This document shows, piece after piece, positions 12,070 through 23,313 of a stretch of DNA of 64,000 nt. Origin of the DNA: Sipunculus nudus (lineage: Eukaryota > Annelida > Sipuncula > Golfingiida > Sipunculidae). The notes beneath the pieces were generated by a model. It did not search any database. It saw only the letters and a program-made list of their open reading frames with translations, and was not told where the DNA came from. The stretch's first letter is position 1. Each line of letters opens with the position of its first letter. Where the stretch lies: assembly GCA_026874595.1 (NCBI GenBank), contig CM049311.1, positions 40,675,676 to 40,739,675 of the forward strand, written 5' to 3'. The position numbers were made by a program, and so were the translations under genes.

Positions 12070-12564
12070 AGAAGTCACAACATTTCAAGTCACTTTACAC
12101 GAAAGTTACCCAAGGTTCTCTTATGTGGACTATTTGGTCATACTTTAGTTCCATTCGACGGGTGTTCATTTGACTAAATGTGTCGATGACTGGGTCAAAG
12201 TCAATATTCTCAGCAATGTCGCATTCTATACTGAGAAGAGCAAGAGAAGAAAATCTTTCCTCTGACATAGTGGACCTCAAATAAGTTTTTGTTAACTTTA
12301 ATTTAAGCGACCGAATAAACGTTCACTTGTTGCTGATGACACTGCAATAGTTCCTAATATTCTGTACAGAGTTGTCAACACTGGATAGGCATAATATTGT
12401 TTAAAATGTTAAGGAACCTAATATAAACATATCACATATGCGTGATGAACACAAATTTTGTAATGGAGATAAAAACAAATCAGATTCTTTAACACTAGGC
12501 AGCGTGAAATGTCTAGGGGAATGAATAAAGAAGTCATTGGTTTTTTGTTAACAAATAACTATAA

Positions 12565-12570
12565 TTTATT
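12565..12570 (-). terminator. AATAAA polyadenylation signal in solo LTR copy 1
   Basis: The minus strand reads AAGAATAAATTATAG. The same context occurs in LTR copy 2 at 41842-41847, which supports a functional origin. Confidence 0.5.
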
Positions 12571-12929
12571 CTTAAAACAACCCTAACATTACAATACACT
12601 AAATCAATACAATTATACAGTAAAACAGCGGTATAGCAACAAGTCAATACAATCACAGAGAAAATAATGTATGTGCACAGTACCTGGATACCAACACCAT
12701 CACAACAATAAGTCCTCTAAATGTAAACTCTTGGAGAATGACTGTCCAGTGGAAAGTTCTTGCAACAACCCAGAAAGCAAACTGTCCAAATGCATAAAAT
12801 CCAGGAGAAAGTCTTTGAAAATCTATAATTGCTGCATTAGTCAGATAAGGTCCTAGAATCTGACACACGCTTCTGCGTCTGCTGGAATCTTCTCTGCTCT
12901 CTGCCCCCTCCGTTCTAAAACACAGCCCC

Positions 12930-12937
12930 TTTATATA
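12930..12937 (-). promoter_or_regulatory. TATA box inside solo LTR copy 1
   Basis: The minus strand reads GGTATATAAAGGGGC, a strong TATA context about 365 bp upstream of the AATAAA signal. This is the order expected of a retrotransposon promoter and polyadenylation pair. Confidence 0.55.
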
Positions 12938-15659
12938 CCTTCACACCTCAAGCCGAGAATTTTCCACTTCTCGAACAGTCTATAAGATCTTGCACAACAC
13001 AGTAAAAAACGCATTTTAGGAATTCTCTAGAATGACATGGCCGTGCCTCTACACACCATGGTGTACACGTGATCTACGACCAGGCATGAAAACCCAAGGC
13101 TAAACATGACAGCGAGAGTTCAACCAGCCAGATTAAACATAGAATGTAATACGCAGTCAGACACGAGTGCAACAACAGGAGTTACGCCCTAGTCACATAA
13201 TAAAAAGAGCACCTGTAACAATATCCCATTTCTTTATTAACTGCAACATTTCAGAAACAGACTTGGGGGGGGGGGGGGTTGATTTATTTCTGGTGTGTTT
13301 TATAGAATTTACAAAACTGATCAAATTGAGACTTTGCAAGGTCCTGATAAATGCCATCTTCTTTCCTGGATCCAAGGTGCTGAAATGCCTCGGTATCACC
13401 AAAATGCTGCCCTAGCACGAGGCATTTGTATGGGATCACTGACATGTGAAAATCTGCATAACATGCACCAACAAGAGTATCGGTAATATGGTAAACCTTG
13501 CAACTGGGTCAGTATTTGGCTCATCAGTTGCCAGCTCACCATGCATTCGTTTGCGTCGTCTTACTCTGTGAATTTCGAACTCAGTAGACACACCATCCTC
13601 ACGTGCTGTTTCCTGTGCTTGTTTAAGCATTTCATCAAAGATGTCATCGGTTCTCTGTTTCTGCAGAATTCCTGTTACTGACGATATCATCGAACCTGCC
13701 ATGACAAGATCCATTGAATCTTTTTGTAAATATTCAGATAGACCTTGCATTTCACTCAAAATGTTTGTCCACAATACAATTATAACTAGGCACTCCAATT
13801 TACTGAAATAATCAAGCATTGATATCAGCAGATTTTCCATCATTTACAATGTTTTCCAGAGCTAACAAGAGTGCAGGGTACATTTCCTTTACAGCTTTAG
13901 GGGCTTCGTACCGACAGTACCAACGAGTTTCATTTTGTGACTGCAGTTTTTTGTTTTTCATGTTTAGCTCCTTTATTGCATTTTCCAGATACCATAGACG
14001 AGGCTGGCTTGGTGTGAAAAAGATATATAGTTTCTTAATACAGCCAAAGAATCTTATTGCTTCAGCACCTTCGCTACAAGCATCTGCAAGAACTAGGTTT
14101 AAATTGTGCGCACAGCAATGTACAAAAAGCGCCTGTTTATCGACTTCCTAACTCTTGTCTGCAATCCTGAAACATGACCTGTCATGTTAGCAGCTCCATC
14201 ATAGGACTGCGATCTAATGAGTTATATATCAAGATTTATATCTGCTAAAATAGTGTTCACTTTATCAAATAGTGAAGCAGAATCGCTGTTTTATATTGAT
14301 GAAAAGAACAAATCTTTCTTGAATTGTGAAATTTTCATCACCATGTCTTACGCAGAATGAAAATTGATCTTCATGGGAGATATCGACTGTAGAGTCCATT
14401 ATAACGCCATAATACAGGACTGTTTGTACTTCCTCAATGATCTTATCCTTCACGCTTTCTGCGAGGCAGTTAATATAGTCATTTTGTATTTTGGTACTAA
14501 AATATGACGCATTTCTGGGTTCTGTTGCCAAATGATGCGCTAATATTCCCATCATACTCTGCTAGGAGTTTCACAAGTTCAAGGAAATTGCCTTCATTTT
14601 GGACTTTCCCTCCACAGGTGTATAACTCTGAAGCTGGTGATTCTCGATGACCAAGGAAAGAAAGATTTTGCTTTGCAAGAAAAAGTGTTGCATGCAAAAG
14701 TCTGCAGAGGACGACGATTTTGCTTGATTTGTCTTTCGCGAGCACGCAGTTGTTTCTCATTTACTGACTTGCCAACTTGCAGACGCTGTTTGGTTTGAAT
14801 CATTGTTTGAACAGCATCACAATGAACTTTACTTTGTTATTGGACGCATAAAGATTCAGTTGCTTTTCTCAAAGTTTTGAATCCATTTTCAGGTTGAGAA
14901 AATGCTGGTTCATAATCTTTACGAGACCTATTTGCAAAGAAACAGCATGGGAAGCAAATAGCTTTTTTCTTCCGCGGTGAATATATCAACCATTCACGAT
15001 ATGACTTCATTCTATTTTTTTAGCAATGGTGCATACCAATCTCGCCTGAAGGCGTGGCCGTGGTTGTTTTTTTCTTTCAAACCTGAACTCCTTGTTTAGT
15101 CTTGGCTGACAGGGTCCAGTTTTAAAATTTCTCTAGCCAAATCTGCTGTCATTGGTCTACCAATGTAAAGTGCTGGATCAGTTGGAAATTTACAGTCCTA
15201 TCCACATGGGGACTCGTCATTTCAGATAGTACTTCAGGTTCAGAGGGATCCATAGATTGATCTGACATTGCTGATGCGGAAATATCAGTCACTTCACCAA
15301 CTCGTTGACGCTTAGTTCCGCTAGTGCTGGGACTAGGTGCGGCAACGGTTGCTTCTCTTATATCTGATGGGCCTGGTTGAACTTGAGAACTACTTTCTTC
15401 TGCATCATCACTTCCTTGATGCTTAAGCTTCACACCACTGCTGTCGGGTTTGCAAAAATACTCTATGCCTTGAGTCCCTTCTTGTCTTCCTTCTCTGTAC
15501 TTTTTTTCCTGGATGTTTTGAATTCATGTGGTGTTTTAGACGATCTCATCTCACATGTTTGCTGCAATACGCACATTGTACATTTCTGTGCGAGCACGGT
15601 GTTGACATTGTGGAAAACAAAATGTAGCCCAATATCTATCTTTGAAGTAGTAGCCTGAT

Positions 15660-16004
15660 ATTACACCACTTTTCAGTATCAGTATTGTCGCTTGTTGTAG
15701 TAGCATACCCAGTGATGTATATATCATGCAAGGTACAACCTGAGATGGGAGTGAAAGTCAATCTGACCACAAACAATGCAATCCAGGTCAAAAGGTCATG
15801 TAGCTTGGTGTTGGTACCACCGATGAACCAAACCTACCTATTTCTAGTTTCCCTCAGCAGCAGTTTTAAATTAAGATTTGTTTAAATTAAGTTCTTTAAA
15901 GTATTTTTTTTAGCACTTCTTTATAAGTATTAAAAACAATAGTAGTAATGTAGGCCTACCAGGCTACCACTATTTTTATAAGTTAGATAATTAGTTAGTT
16001 GTTG
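15660..16004. other. Unassigned spacer
   Basis: AT-rich spacer between the hAT pseudogene and a pyrimidine tract. I see no gene, repeat unit or terminal inverted repeat in it. Confidence 0.5.
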
Positions 16005-16317
16005 GTTTTTTTTCTTTCCTAAGCCCCTTCATCTTTTCATTAGCTTCCTTTTCGATCCTTTCTCATCTTTTTTCCCTTTCTTCTCTTCTTCCATTTCTTT
16101 TTCTTTTTTTTTTGTTTCCTTTTCTTCCATTTCTTCTCCCTTCTTTTGTCTTCTTTCTTCTCTTTCTCCTTTTTCTTTTCCCTTCCTTTCCTTTTCTTCT
16201 TCTTTTTCTCCTTCCTTCCCTCTCTTCTTCTCTCTTTCCTTTCTTTTCCTTTTTTCCTTTCCCGATATTTCCCCCTTCCCGTTTTTGGGGGTGGGGGGGG
16301 GGGGGGGGGCGGGGGGC
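16005..16317. repeat. Polypyrimidine tract followed by a G run
   Basis: About 270 bp consist almost only of T and C on the plus strand (imperfect CTTTTC/TTCTTCC units), then about 30 nearly uninterrupted G. The Lys/Glu/Arg-rich and Phe/Ser/Leu-rich frames on the two strands are artefacts of this composition. Confidence 0.95.
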
Positions 16318-18249
16318 AGCCATGGCATAACAACCGAGGACGCGCTTTCTGATTGGTTGATATGTGTACTACTGGATTCTTCAGATGGTGACACCGCTGA
16401 CGTAACAATGGTTCAGCCGATCATGCATGTACTTCAAATTTAGCCTGGAACCAATGTGCCATGGCTGTCAGGCCTAACAATGGGGGCTTCTTGCCTGTCT
16501 ATCTCCAATATTAAGTAAATAATAAAGATATGAACCATATGGTGCCAAAAACGCTAGGAAAATGTCAGATAAGTAATAGTTATAAGGAAATGACCCAGAA
16601 AAGTAACAAAATAAACCGTAATCTAGTAATCTACACATACAACAATTCAAGCGCCTGTGATGATATGAAGCACGAGCTTGAAATCTCCTTTAAGGGTCCA
16701 CGAAAAGCTGGAGGTTATGTGAGCAAACCTGTGTGCCCCCGGTGCACTGTTTTAAACACTCGTTTACAGGAGTAAGAAAATGGTTTCAGGGCAATATTTT
16801 GGCAGGTATAAATTTGTTTTAAAGGGAAGAAGCTATTTTTCTCTTATTTTAACATGCTTTATAGGAGAGACAAAACCTCAGTAGCCATGAAATTTCAGAA
16901 CATTGACAATGGCTTCATGATGCCCGCAACCCAAACAGTTATGTCATAAAGAGGATCATGGAAGTTTCAGTCCTTATTAACACAAAAAATAAAATGCAAG
17001 AGTCGGGTAAAGGTGCACGAATTATCTAGAACAATAGTTTGCCTTCCCATAACTTTATAACTGTGCCGCATATTTCCAAACATTTTACCTTGTGACCCAT
17101 GCAGACGCTATGCCACTTTCTGTTAGGAGGTCGGATTTTGTCAGTTATTGTGACATGTGGCATAAAAATTACAGGAAACAAATTATGTTCGCATAAACAT
17201 AATTTGATATGTCGTTGTAAAACAAAAATATTCATTACTGTTTCTAGTTCCTTTTTATAAACCATTCATTTAATATCATATGGGACATAACGCTTCTTCT
17301 ATGGCTCAAAAGGACATCAATCTTTAAGCCCGCATAATATCATATCCCAGTTAATATCATAATTTAAGCAGGTACCATCAACATGACAATAAGAGGGCTT
17401 GACTATATAAGAAAGCAAGTATAATTTGACAGGCAGAGTCCAACATTAGGTGAACATGTAAAAAGGCATTTGGAGATTTGATTATTAATTGGCCTAAATA
17501 TAAATGCTTAGGTACATTGTGAAGTTCATGTCAGTGTCACCTGGGAAGAAAACATTCATAATATATGGAGATTTGATAGAATATGTTATTGTTTTACTAA
17601 TTGAATTGAAGGCAATAATTGATAACTTGAATTGTAACTAGGATGCATTGGCAATTCATATGGCTATTATAGGTTATGCAGAGTGGTGAGGTTTATATTG
17701 CTTATTCTTTAATTTTGGGATTATTTAAAAATATTTATATATAAAATATGTATGTAAAACTATATGAAGACAAGATTATTACCTTCCATTTTTGCAGTTG
17801 TTACTATTTTTATATCTCAGACATATGAAAGATACCCAGTGATTACAGTAACAGATTCCTAAACCTTACAAACCTTCAAAATATTGTTTTTCTACAAAGC
17901 CCCAAGCAGAGTAAAATATATTGTTTAAGTTATTTTGTACTTTTTAAAGTGAAATACCTATTATCATTTTACTTGAACTAGAAAGATATCTGAGAGTGTG
18001 AACGCCTGCATCTGCACCAGATCTACCCAAAATGGAACCGATCTGTCAAGGAACGTATTTTATTGTTGCATTGCCCATGGGCCACTTATCCAAAAATAAC
18101 AGTGAAATTCATTGAGATATTTTTCATCAATTTACACTCCGATATAGCAGACTCCCAACAGGAAGTATCAGACCACATTCTGACCCTGACCTTAGGTGGT
18201 GATTCGCATATTGAGTATCGCGATAAAGTTTTCAAATATCGATATATTT
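16318..18249. other. Unassigned AT-rich region
   Basis: No recognisable domain, RNA gene or terminal repeat was found. An 81-codon open frame at 16530-16775 (+) contains a lone CPRC pair but resembles nothing I know and has no supporting context, so I do not call it a gene. Confidence 0.5.
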
Positions 18250-18390
18250 AGCAAACCTGTGACCTTTTGCGATGGCGCAGCATCGTCTGTCCGCCGTCGT
18301 CCCTACCTTAACCCATGCAGCGCTAGATCAAAACCAAATTTTATGCAAGAAATCAGTCATCCAAAACTTTCGGATTTTGCTTATTTTTTT

Positions 18391-19557
18391 ATGCCCCCGC
18401 CACAAAATGGCCGGGGCATATAGTTTTACCTATGTCCGTCATTCCGTCATTCCCTTATTCCGAAATCAAACAGTTGAACGGAATTTTTTCGCAATACCTG
18501 CAGATATTGGCCTGATTTTTGGTGTGTGGGCAGATAATGACAAGTTACAGATCGAGTTCGCGTTTCGTCCCGGTTGACCTACTTTTGACCGTTTTACGGC
18601 TCCTGAACACAGAAAATTTCATGAAAAATAGAAATTTTCATGACAAATACACATGTACGGACTTTTTTCGCAATGCCTGCAGATATTGGCCTGATTTTTG
18701 GTGTGTGGGCAGATAATGACTAGTTACAGATCGAGTTCGCTTTTCGTCCAAGTTGACCTACTTTTGACCGTTTTACGGCTCTTGAATATAGAAAATTTCA
18801 TGAAAATAGAAATTTTCATGACAAATACACATGTACGAGCTTTTTTACACAATGCTTGCAGATATTGGCTTGATTTTTGGTGTGTGGGCAGATAATGACT
18901 AGTTACAGATGGAGTTCGCGTTTCGTCCAAGTTGACCTACTTTTGACCGTTTGACGGTGCCATAACATAGAAAATTTCATGAAAAATGTAAATTTTCATG
19001 ACAAGTGCACATGTGCGGACTTTTTTTTACAATGCCTGCAGATACAGGCCTCATTTTTAGCGTGTTGGCAGATTATGACCAGTTACAGATCGAGTTCAAG
19101 TTTTGTCCCGGTTGACCTACTTTTGACGGCTCCTGAACAGAAAATTTCATGAAAAATGCACATGTACAGACTTTTTTCGCCATGCCTGCAGATACAGGCC
19201 TGATTTTGGTGTGTGGGCAGATAATGACTAGTTACAGATCGAGTTCGCGTTTGGCCCCAGTTGATCTACTTTTGACTGTTTGACGGTGCCCTAACATAGA
19301 AAATTTCATGAAAAATGTAAATTTTCATGACAAGTGCACATGTACGGACTTTTTTTTTTTGCAATGCCTGCAGATACGGGCCTGATTTTTTGTGTTGCTG
19401 GATAATGACCCGTTACAGATCGAGTTTGCATTTTGCCCTTGTTGACCTACATTTGACCATACGACACCTCCTGAACTTAAAAAAAATGACAAAATTTAAC
19501 AAATATTTCTAATTTGCTCCAGTCGGGGGCATTCGTGTCGTTCCGACACATCTAGTT
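18391..19557 (+). mobile_element. Family C element nested in A2
   Basis: The 5' end ATGCCCCCGCCACAAAATGG with the following CCGGGGCAT forms a hairpin. The 3' end has CGGGGGCAT, the complement of the 5' ATGCCCCCG, then the hairpin GTGTCGTTCCGACAC and ATCTAGTT. The body is six tandem ~179-bp units. It sits after a T run inside family A sequence, and copy A1 lacks it at the matching place. Non-coding; HINE/Helitron-like by architecture. Confidence 0.85.
18497..19500. repeat. Six tandem ~179-bp units in family C
   Basis: The motif CCTGCAGATA (one copy CTTGCAGATA) starts at about 18498, 18676, 18855, 19035, 19185 and 19367, giving spacings of 178, 179, 180, 150 and 182 bp. Each unit carries GATAATGAC, GTTACAGATCGAGTT-like and GAAAATTTCATGAAAA segments. 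The fourth unit has a ~30-bp deletion. Confidence 0.9.
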
Positions 19558-21875
19558 GCTATCTGTATTTACTTAGATATTTAAAGGAAAAAGGTAAAAT
19601 CCTTTAAAAAATCTTCTTCTCTGAAACTGTCCGGCCAAATTGTTCAATATTTCACGGAAATAATCTCTGAAACCATCTCTCTCAAGTTTGTTCGAAAGGT
19701 TTCAGTTTGGTGAATTTGTGCCGAGTTACAGGAAGCTTAACTTAGTCATTTGGCCAAAAAAAAGGATACTAAAAGCTAGAGCTATTTTTAACAATTTTTT
19801 TTGCAAATGTTGATCACATGACTCATTTAAGAATTTGAGGTTTTGCTGGCTTAACCTGCATCAACCTTTTCTGTACGAGGGTCATTGGTCATCATTCATT
19901 AATCCATAATTTCTTAGGAATAGCAAGGGCATCCACAAATTTTATGCAAAAGTCTGTCGCATATCAAATGTTGTGGGATTGAGAGTTTAGTTGTACCAAC
20001 TGCATTATATTACACTTTACAGGGAAAAAGCTAAAACAAACTTTTAAAATCTTCTTCTCTGAAATCATTCAACTAAATTATTCAATATTTCCTCTGAAAT
20101 AATCCCATAGATATGCTCTCTCAGGTTTGTTCAAAACGTTTTGGTTTGATAGATTCTGGCTGAGTTACAGGAATTGGAACTTTTTTTAAAATATTTTTGT
20201 TGGAGGTAACCGCCTCCATTTTTTTATGCTACCTTAACTAAGTATATGTACATCTGGAGATTTCTATTCCGGTTTCGGACTACGTGACAGGGCAGTATCA
20301 CACGCTTCCTCTCATTTTATATTCTGGCGTTAACCAGGCCCGGTGACTTCTGCACCTGCGGGCCCTGGGTTGGTAATCATGCCAATGAAATTCATATGGA
20401 ATTCATATCAGAATTCGAGGTATTGATGGCGCCACCTGCATCGGCCTTTTTTGTACGGGGGTCATCAGTGCCCGTATCATACTGACGGCTACAAAAGACT
20501 TCTTCAGTGAAACCATATGGCCAAATTGTTTAATATCGCACAGAAATGATCCTAGGGTAGTGCTTTCTGAAGTTTGTTCAAATGGTCTCAGTTCAGTGAC
20601 TTTTGGCTGAGTTATGGGAAGCTGAATTGAGTCATATGCCATAACATCCCATTTTAGCTAAGTGGCTACAAAGATCTTCTTCTCAAAAACCACTGGGCCA
20701 ATTTTTCTTAAATCTCACACATTAATTATCCTTAGATGTTGATCATTCAAGTTTGTTCAAATGGTTTTGGTTCAGTGATTTTTGGCTGAGTTATGAGAAG
20801 CTTAACTTAGCCATTTTGCTGTATTTTCCCATATGAGTTTTAAACCTGTGAACATTTTGTGAGTGACGCCACTGAGGCGAATTTGTTTAATATTTTACAA
20901 GAATAATCCCCTGAATAATTCTTATAATAATTGTCTTTTATGGTTCCAAAGAATGAATTTTGGCTGAATTTTAAAGATTGAATTGAGTCATTTTACCATA
21001 TATGTAAGCTGTGTGAAGCAGATATATCTAGCTTGGCACCTGTTTATCAGCATCCATTACATCATGCCTCTAGACATGTAGGTTTCAGGTTATCTATGGT
21101 TAATATTGACAAGAATGTTTTTTTAAAAGCTTTTAAAAAATGTAGATTTATGATTTTAGATATTCCTCAAGCCAGGCAATGTTTACAATCACAGGTATAC
21201 AGCTCTCTGTGGGTATATAAAGACGGCTATACATGGATTATAAATAATAGGTATCCATACTCAACTTAATTCAAGATTTTCCCCAACAGTGAGATGTATC
21301 GGTTTTATAATTTGGCATTCAATCTGCATCTGTAGTAATTTTTAGCGAATCTGTGAGCTAAGTTGCAGATTTTGTGGTGCCATCTACATTGACCGTTTTT
21401 TATGGGCAAAAACCTTTTTTTAGCCTCTTTCAGCTTAAAATGTTTATGATGAAACTGCCAACTGTTTCAGATTTGGCAACAGAGTTCATTCAGTGCAGCC
21501 AGATATAGGTCAAGAGTTCAATCAGTGCAGCCAAGCACAAGGCATGTGATCACCTCATGGGTGACATGTGATTACCTCATGGGCGACATGTGAACACTTC
21601 ATGGGCACCATGTGATCACCTCAATGGTGTCATGCCCCTCAGGGCAGGGCCCCTGCATGAGCTTATGCAATGGTGTGGCTACTATTTCAGACTTGGCAAC
21701 AGGCTAGATGTCAGTCTCGATCTATTTTTAACTTTGGCAGACTGCCAACTATATCAGATTAGGCAACAGGTCAAGAGTTCACTCAGTGCAGCCAGGTATG
21801 GGTCAGGAGTTCACTCAGTGCAGTAGCTGCCTTCTATTTATAGTGTTAGCAGACTGCCCACTGCATCAGATTTGG

Positions 21876-22569
21876 TACGCTCTTTACACAGCGCTTTAAC
21901 TATAGTCCTATTCCCTATATCGTAAGCGCTGTTTGTTATGACCTCGTATCCTGAATTGCTACACCAGAGGGGAGCACTGTATTTTTGTCCAATCAGATGA
22001 GACCTTGTGCTGGAAGACACGGCCAAGCGATGAATACACGTAGCCAATCATGTTCAATTCGTTTTGAGTGACAGCTCATCGCCTCGGTAACCGTTTGAAC
22101 CGGCCACAGGCTCAAAGAGAATTGCCCAAGACGCGGTTTGCTTAGGGCCTTGGGAACATAGGATGCCCGGCCGGTGAGTTGTAATTCAAACGAAACGTAA
22201 CAACAAAGGCTGCGTGCACACCTCGCTGGCTGGTTTCAGTTCTGCAGACAACAGATACATGGTTACACTAACATAGTCATAATGCCATAATCGAATCGGT
22301 CGATGAAGCGAGAATACAATACAGAGGGAGCAATTAAAATTCGACCGTTAACCCTCATCAAGCGGCGCTTGAAGCGCAGCTATGGGCGGAGCCAGGGTGC
22401 CTATTTATTGGCATCTGGTTGGCTGCCTGTCACATCATACGCACGTTTTTTTTCAGCGGACAATGAACCGCCACATGGTGTCTAAATATATCATAAACGG
22501 TCAAAGCTGACAGCGTGAAAATCAGATGCTTCTTTAGAAGCGCAAGATTTCCGCTGCCTCGGGAGCGTA
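21876..22569. mobile_element. 694-bp nonautonomous element, 9-bp target duplication
   Basis: The 9-mer CAGATTTGG flanks both sides (21867-21875 and 22570-22578). The element ends are TACGCTC...GAGCGTA. The equivalent stretch of copy A1 (about 5086-5112, CACTGCATCATATTTGGCAC) has one copy of the 9-mer and no insert, a clean empty site. A 9-bp duplication suggests a Mutator-like origin. No transposase is present. It is visibly richer in GC than the host element. Confidence 0.85.
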
Positions 22570-23313
22570 CAGATTTGGCACCAAAGTTCAGCCTGGGTCT
22601 ATTTAAAGCTTTGGCAGACTGCCAACTGTGTCAGATTATGCAACAGGTCAGGAATTCACTCAGTTTAGCCAGGAATCATGAGTTCACTATGTGCAGTAGC
22701 CTGAGCCATCAAATTTGTTACAGTTCACTCGGGGCAACTGCCTTTCTCACCTAAGCCTGGTCAGCAGCATGCATCAGACTCAAGGTAATTTTGATGTATT
22801 GGCCTGATATTTTGACCTGTCTATGTGTCTTTGATGGCTTTCTCGTTCACAAGACAGGTGTCGCCACCTACAATGACTTTTGCCCCGTGTATTGTGCCTG
22901 CTTATTTCTACAGAGGATTTTGATATATCAGCCTGAAATTGGGCACATATATATACATATCGAATAGCTTTGTCGTATACAAGACTGGTGGTGCCACTTA
23001 CAATAATTTTTGCACAGTGTGTGTCCCTGCTTATTTTCAGGAGGGGTTTGATATATCAGTCTGAAATTGGGCATATGTATATATCTTTGATAGCTTTGTT
23101 GTATACAAGACTGGTGGTGCCAGCTACAATCTTTTTTGTGTTGTGTCCACCCATGCCAGAATTTTAGCAGTGATGTTTGTGTAATTGTTTCTTATTCAAA
23201 ATGTTTAGTACTTGCATTGTTCATATACATGAGAAGTAATGGTCCAGCATTAAAGCATTATACCTGGTGTATTTCCCAATGCACAGGTTCGCATTAGGCC
23301 TGTAGGCCTTTTT

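Larger units (their letters stand above)
12505..13196 (-). mobile_element. Solo LTR of an LTR retrotransposon (copy 1)
   Basis: Read on the minus strand, the segment begins TGTGACTAGGG and ends AGACATTTCA, so it has TG...CA ends. It carries a TATATAAA box and an AATAAA signal in the order expected of U3-R-U5. A second diverged copy lies at 41782-42478, sharing the CCCCTAGACATTTC end and the interior. It splits the hAT pseudogene. No gag or pol and no second LTR lie nearby. A convincing 5-bp target duplication was not found, so the borders are approximate. Confidence 0.6.
12095..15620 (-). pseudogene. Broken hAT / ZMYM1-like transposase gene
   Basis: Several minus-strand frames line up in the order of a ZMYM1-like hAT protein. 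A C2H2-like finger (CAYCSKH, later LKHHMNSKH) is near 15510-15574 with an in-frame stop. A low-complexity linker containing TSGTKRQRVG follows. A TTF/ZMYM-type segment with EWLIYSP, then CFPCCFF, lies at about 14842-15013. A DUF4371-like region is at 14270-14555, with VIMDSTVDISHEDQFSF as its catalytic-core-like start. A middle region spans about 13273-13843. The hAT dimerisation tail (VSSATSERLFGRL, then LRSTMSEERFSSLALLSIE) is at 12095-12395. Stops and frameshifts separate nearly every block, and a solo LTR (12505-13196) splits the tail from the rest. No intact product is possible. Family B element E2 ends only 26 bp beyond its 3' side. A domesticated host ZMYM1 is unlikely given the damage. 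Confidence 0.8.
18250..23313 (+). mobile_element. Family A element, full-length copy A2
   Basis: It starts AGCAAACCTGTG at 18250 and ends with CACAGGTTCGCATTAGGCCT plus the second hairpin arm at 23282-23313. It is collinear with copy A1: the TCAGTCATCCAAAA, CTTCTTCTCTGAAAC, TGGCGCCACCTGCA and GGCAACTGCCTTTCTCACC segments all occur in the same order. Extra length comes from a nested family C element (18391-19557), a segment near 20200-20375 carrying the palindrome GGAGGTAACCGCCTCC, and a 694-bp insertion (21876-22569). Three ~130-bp tandem units lie near its 3' end (about 22840-23160). Non-coding. Confidence 0.8.

Noticed and set aside
16029-16408. Lys/Glu/Arg-rich minus-strand proteins of 86-122 residues
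   Set aside because: They are direct translations of a polypyrimidine tract and exist in all frames.
18391-19557. Canonical Helitron call on the basis of CTAG followed by T
   Set aside because: The 5' end is ATG and not ATC, and the hairpin is only about 2 nt from CTAG instead of about 10, so a HINE/Helentron-like class fits better.
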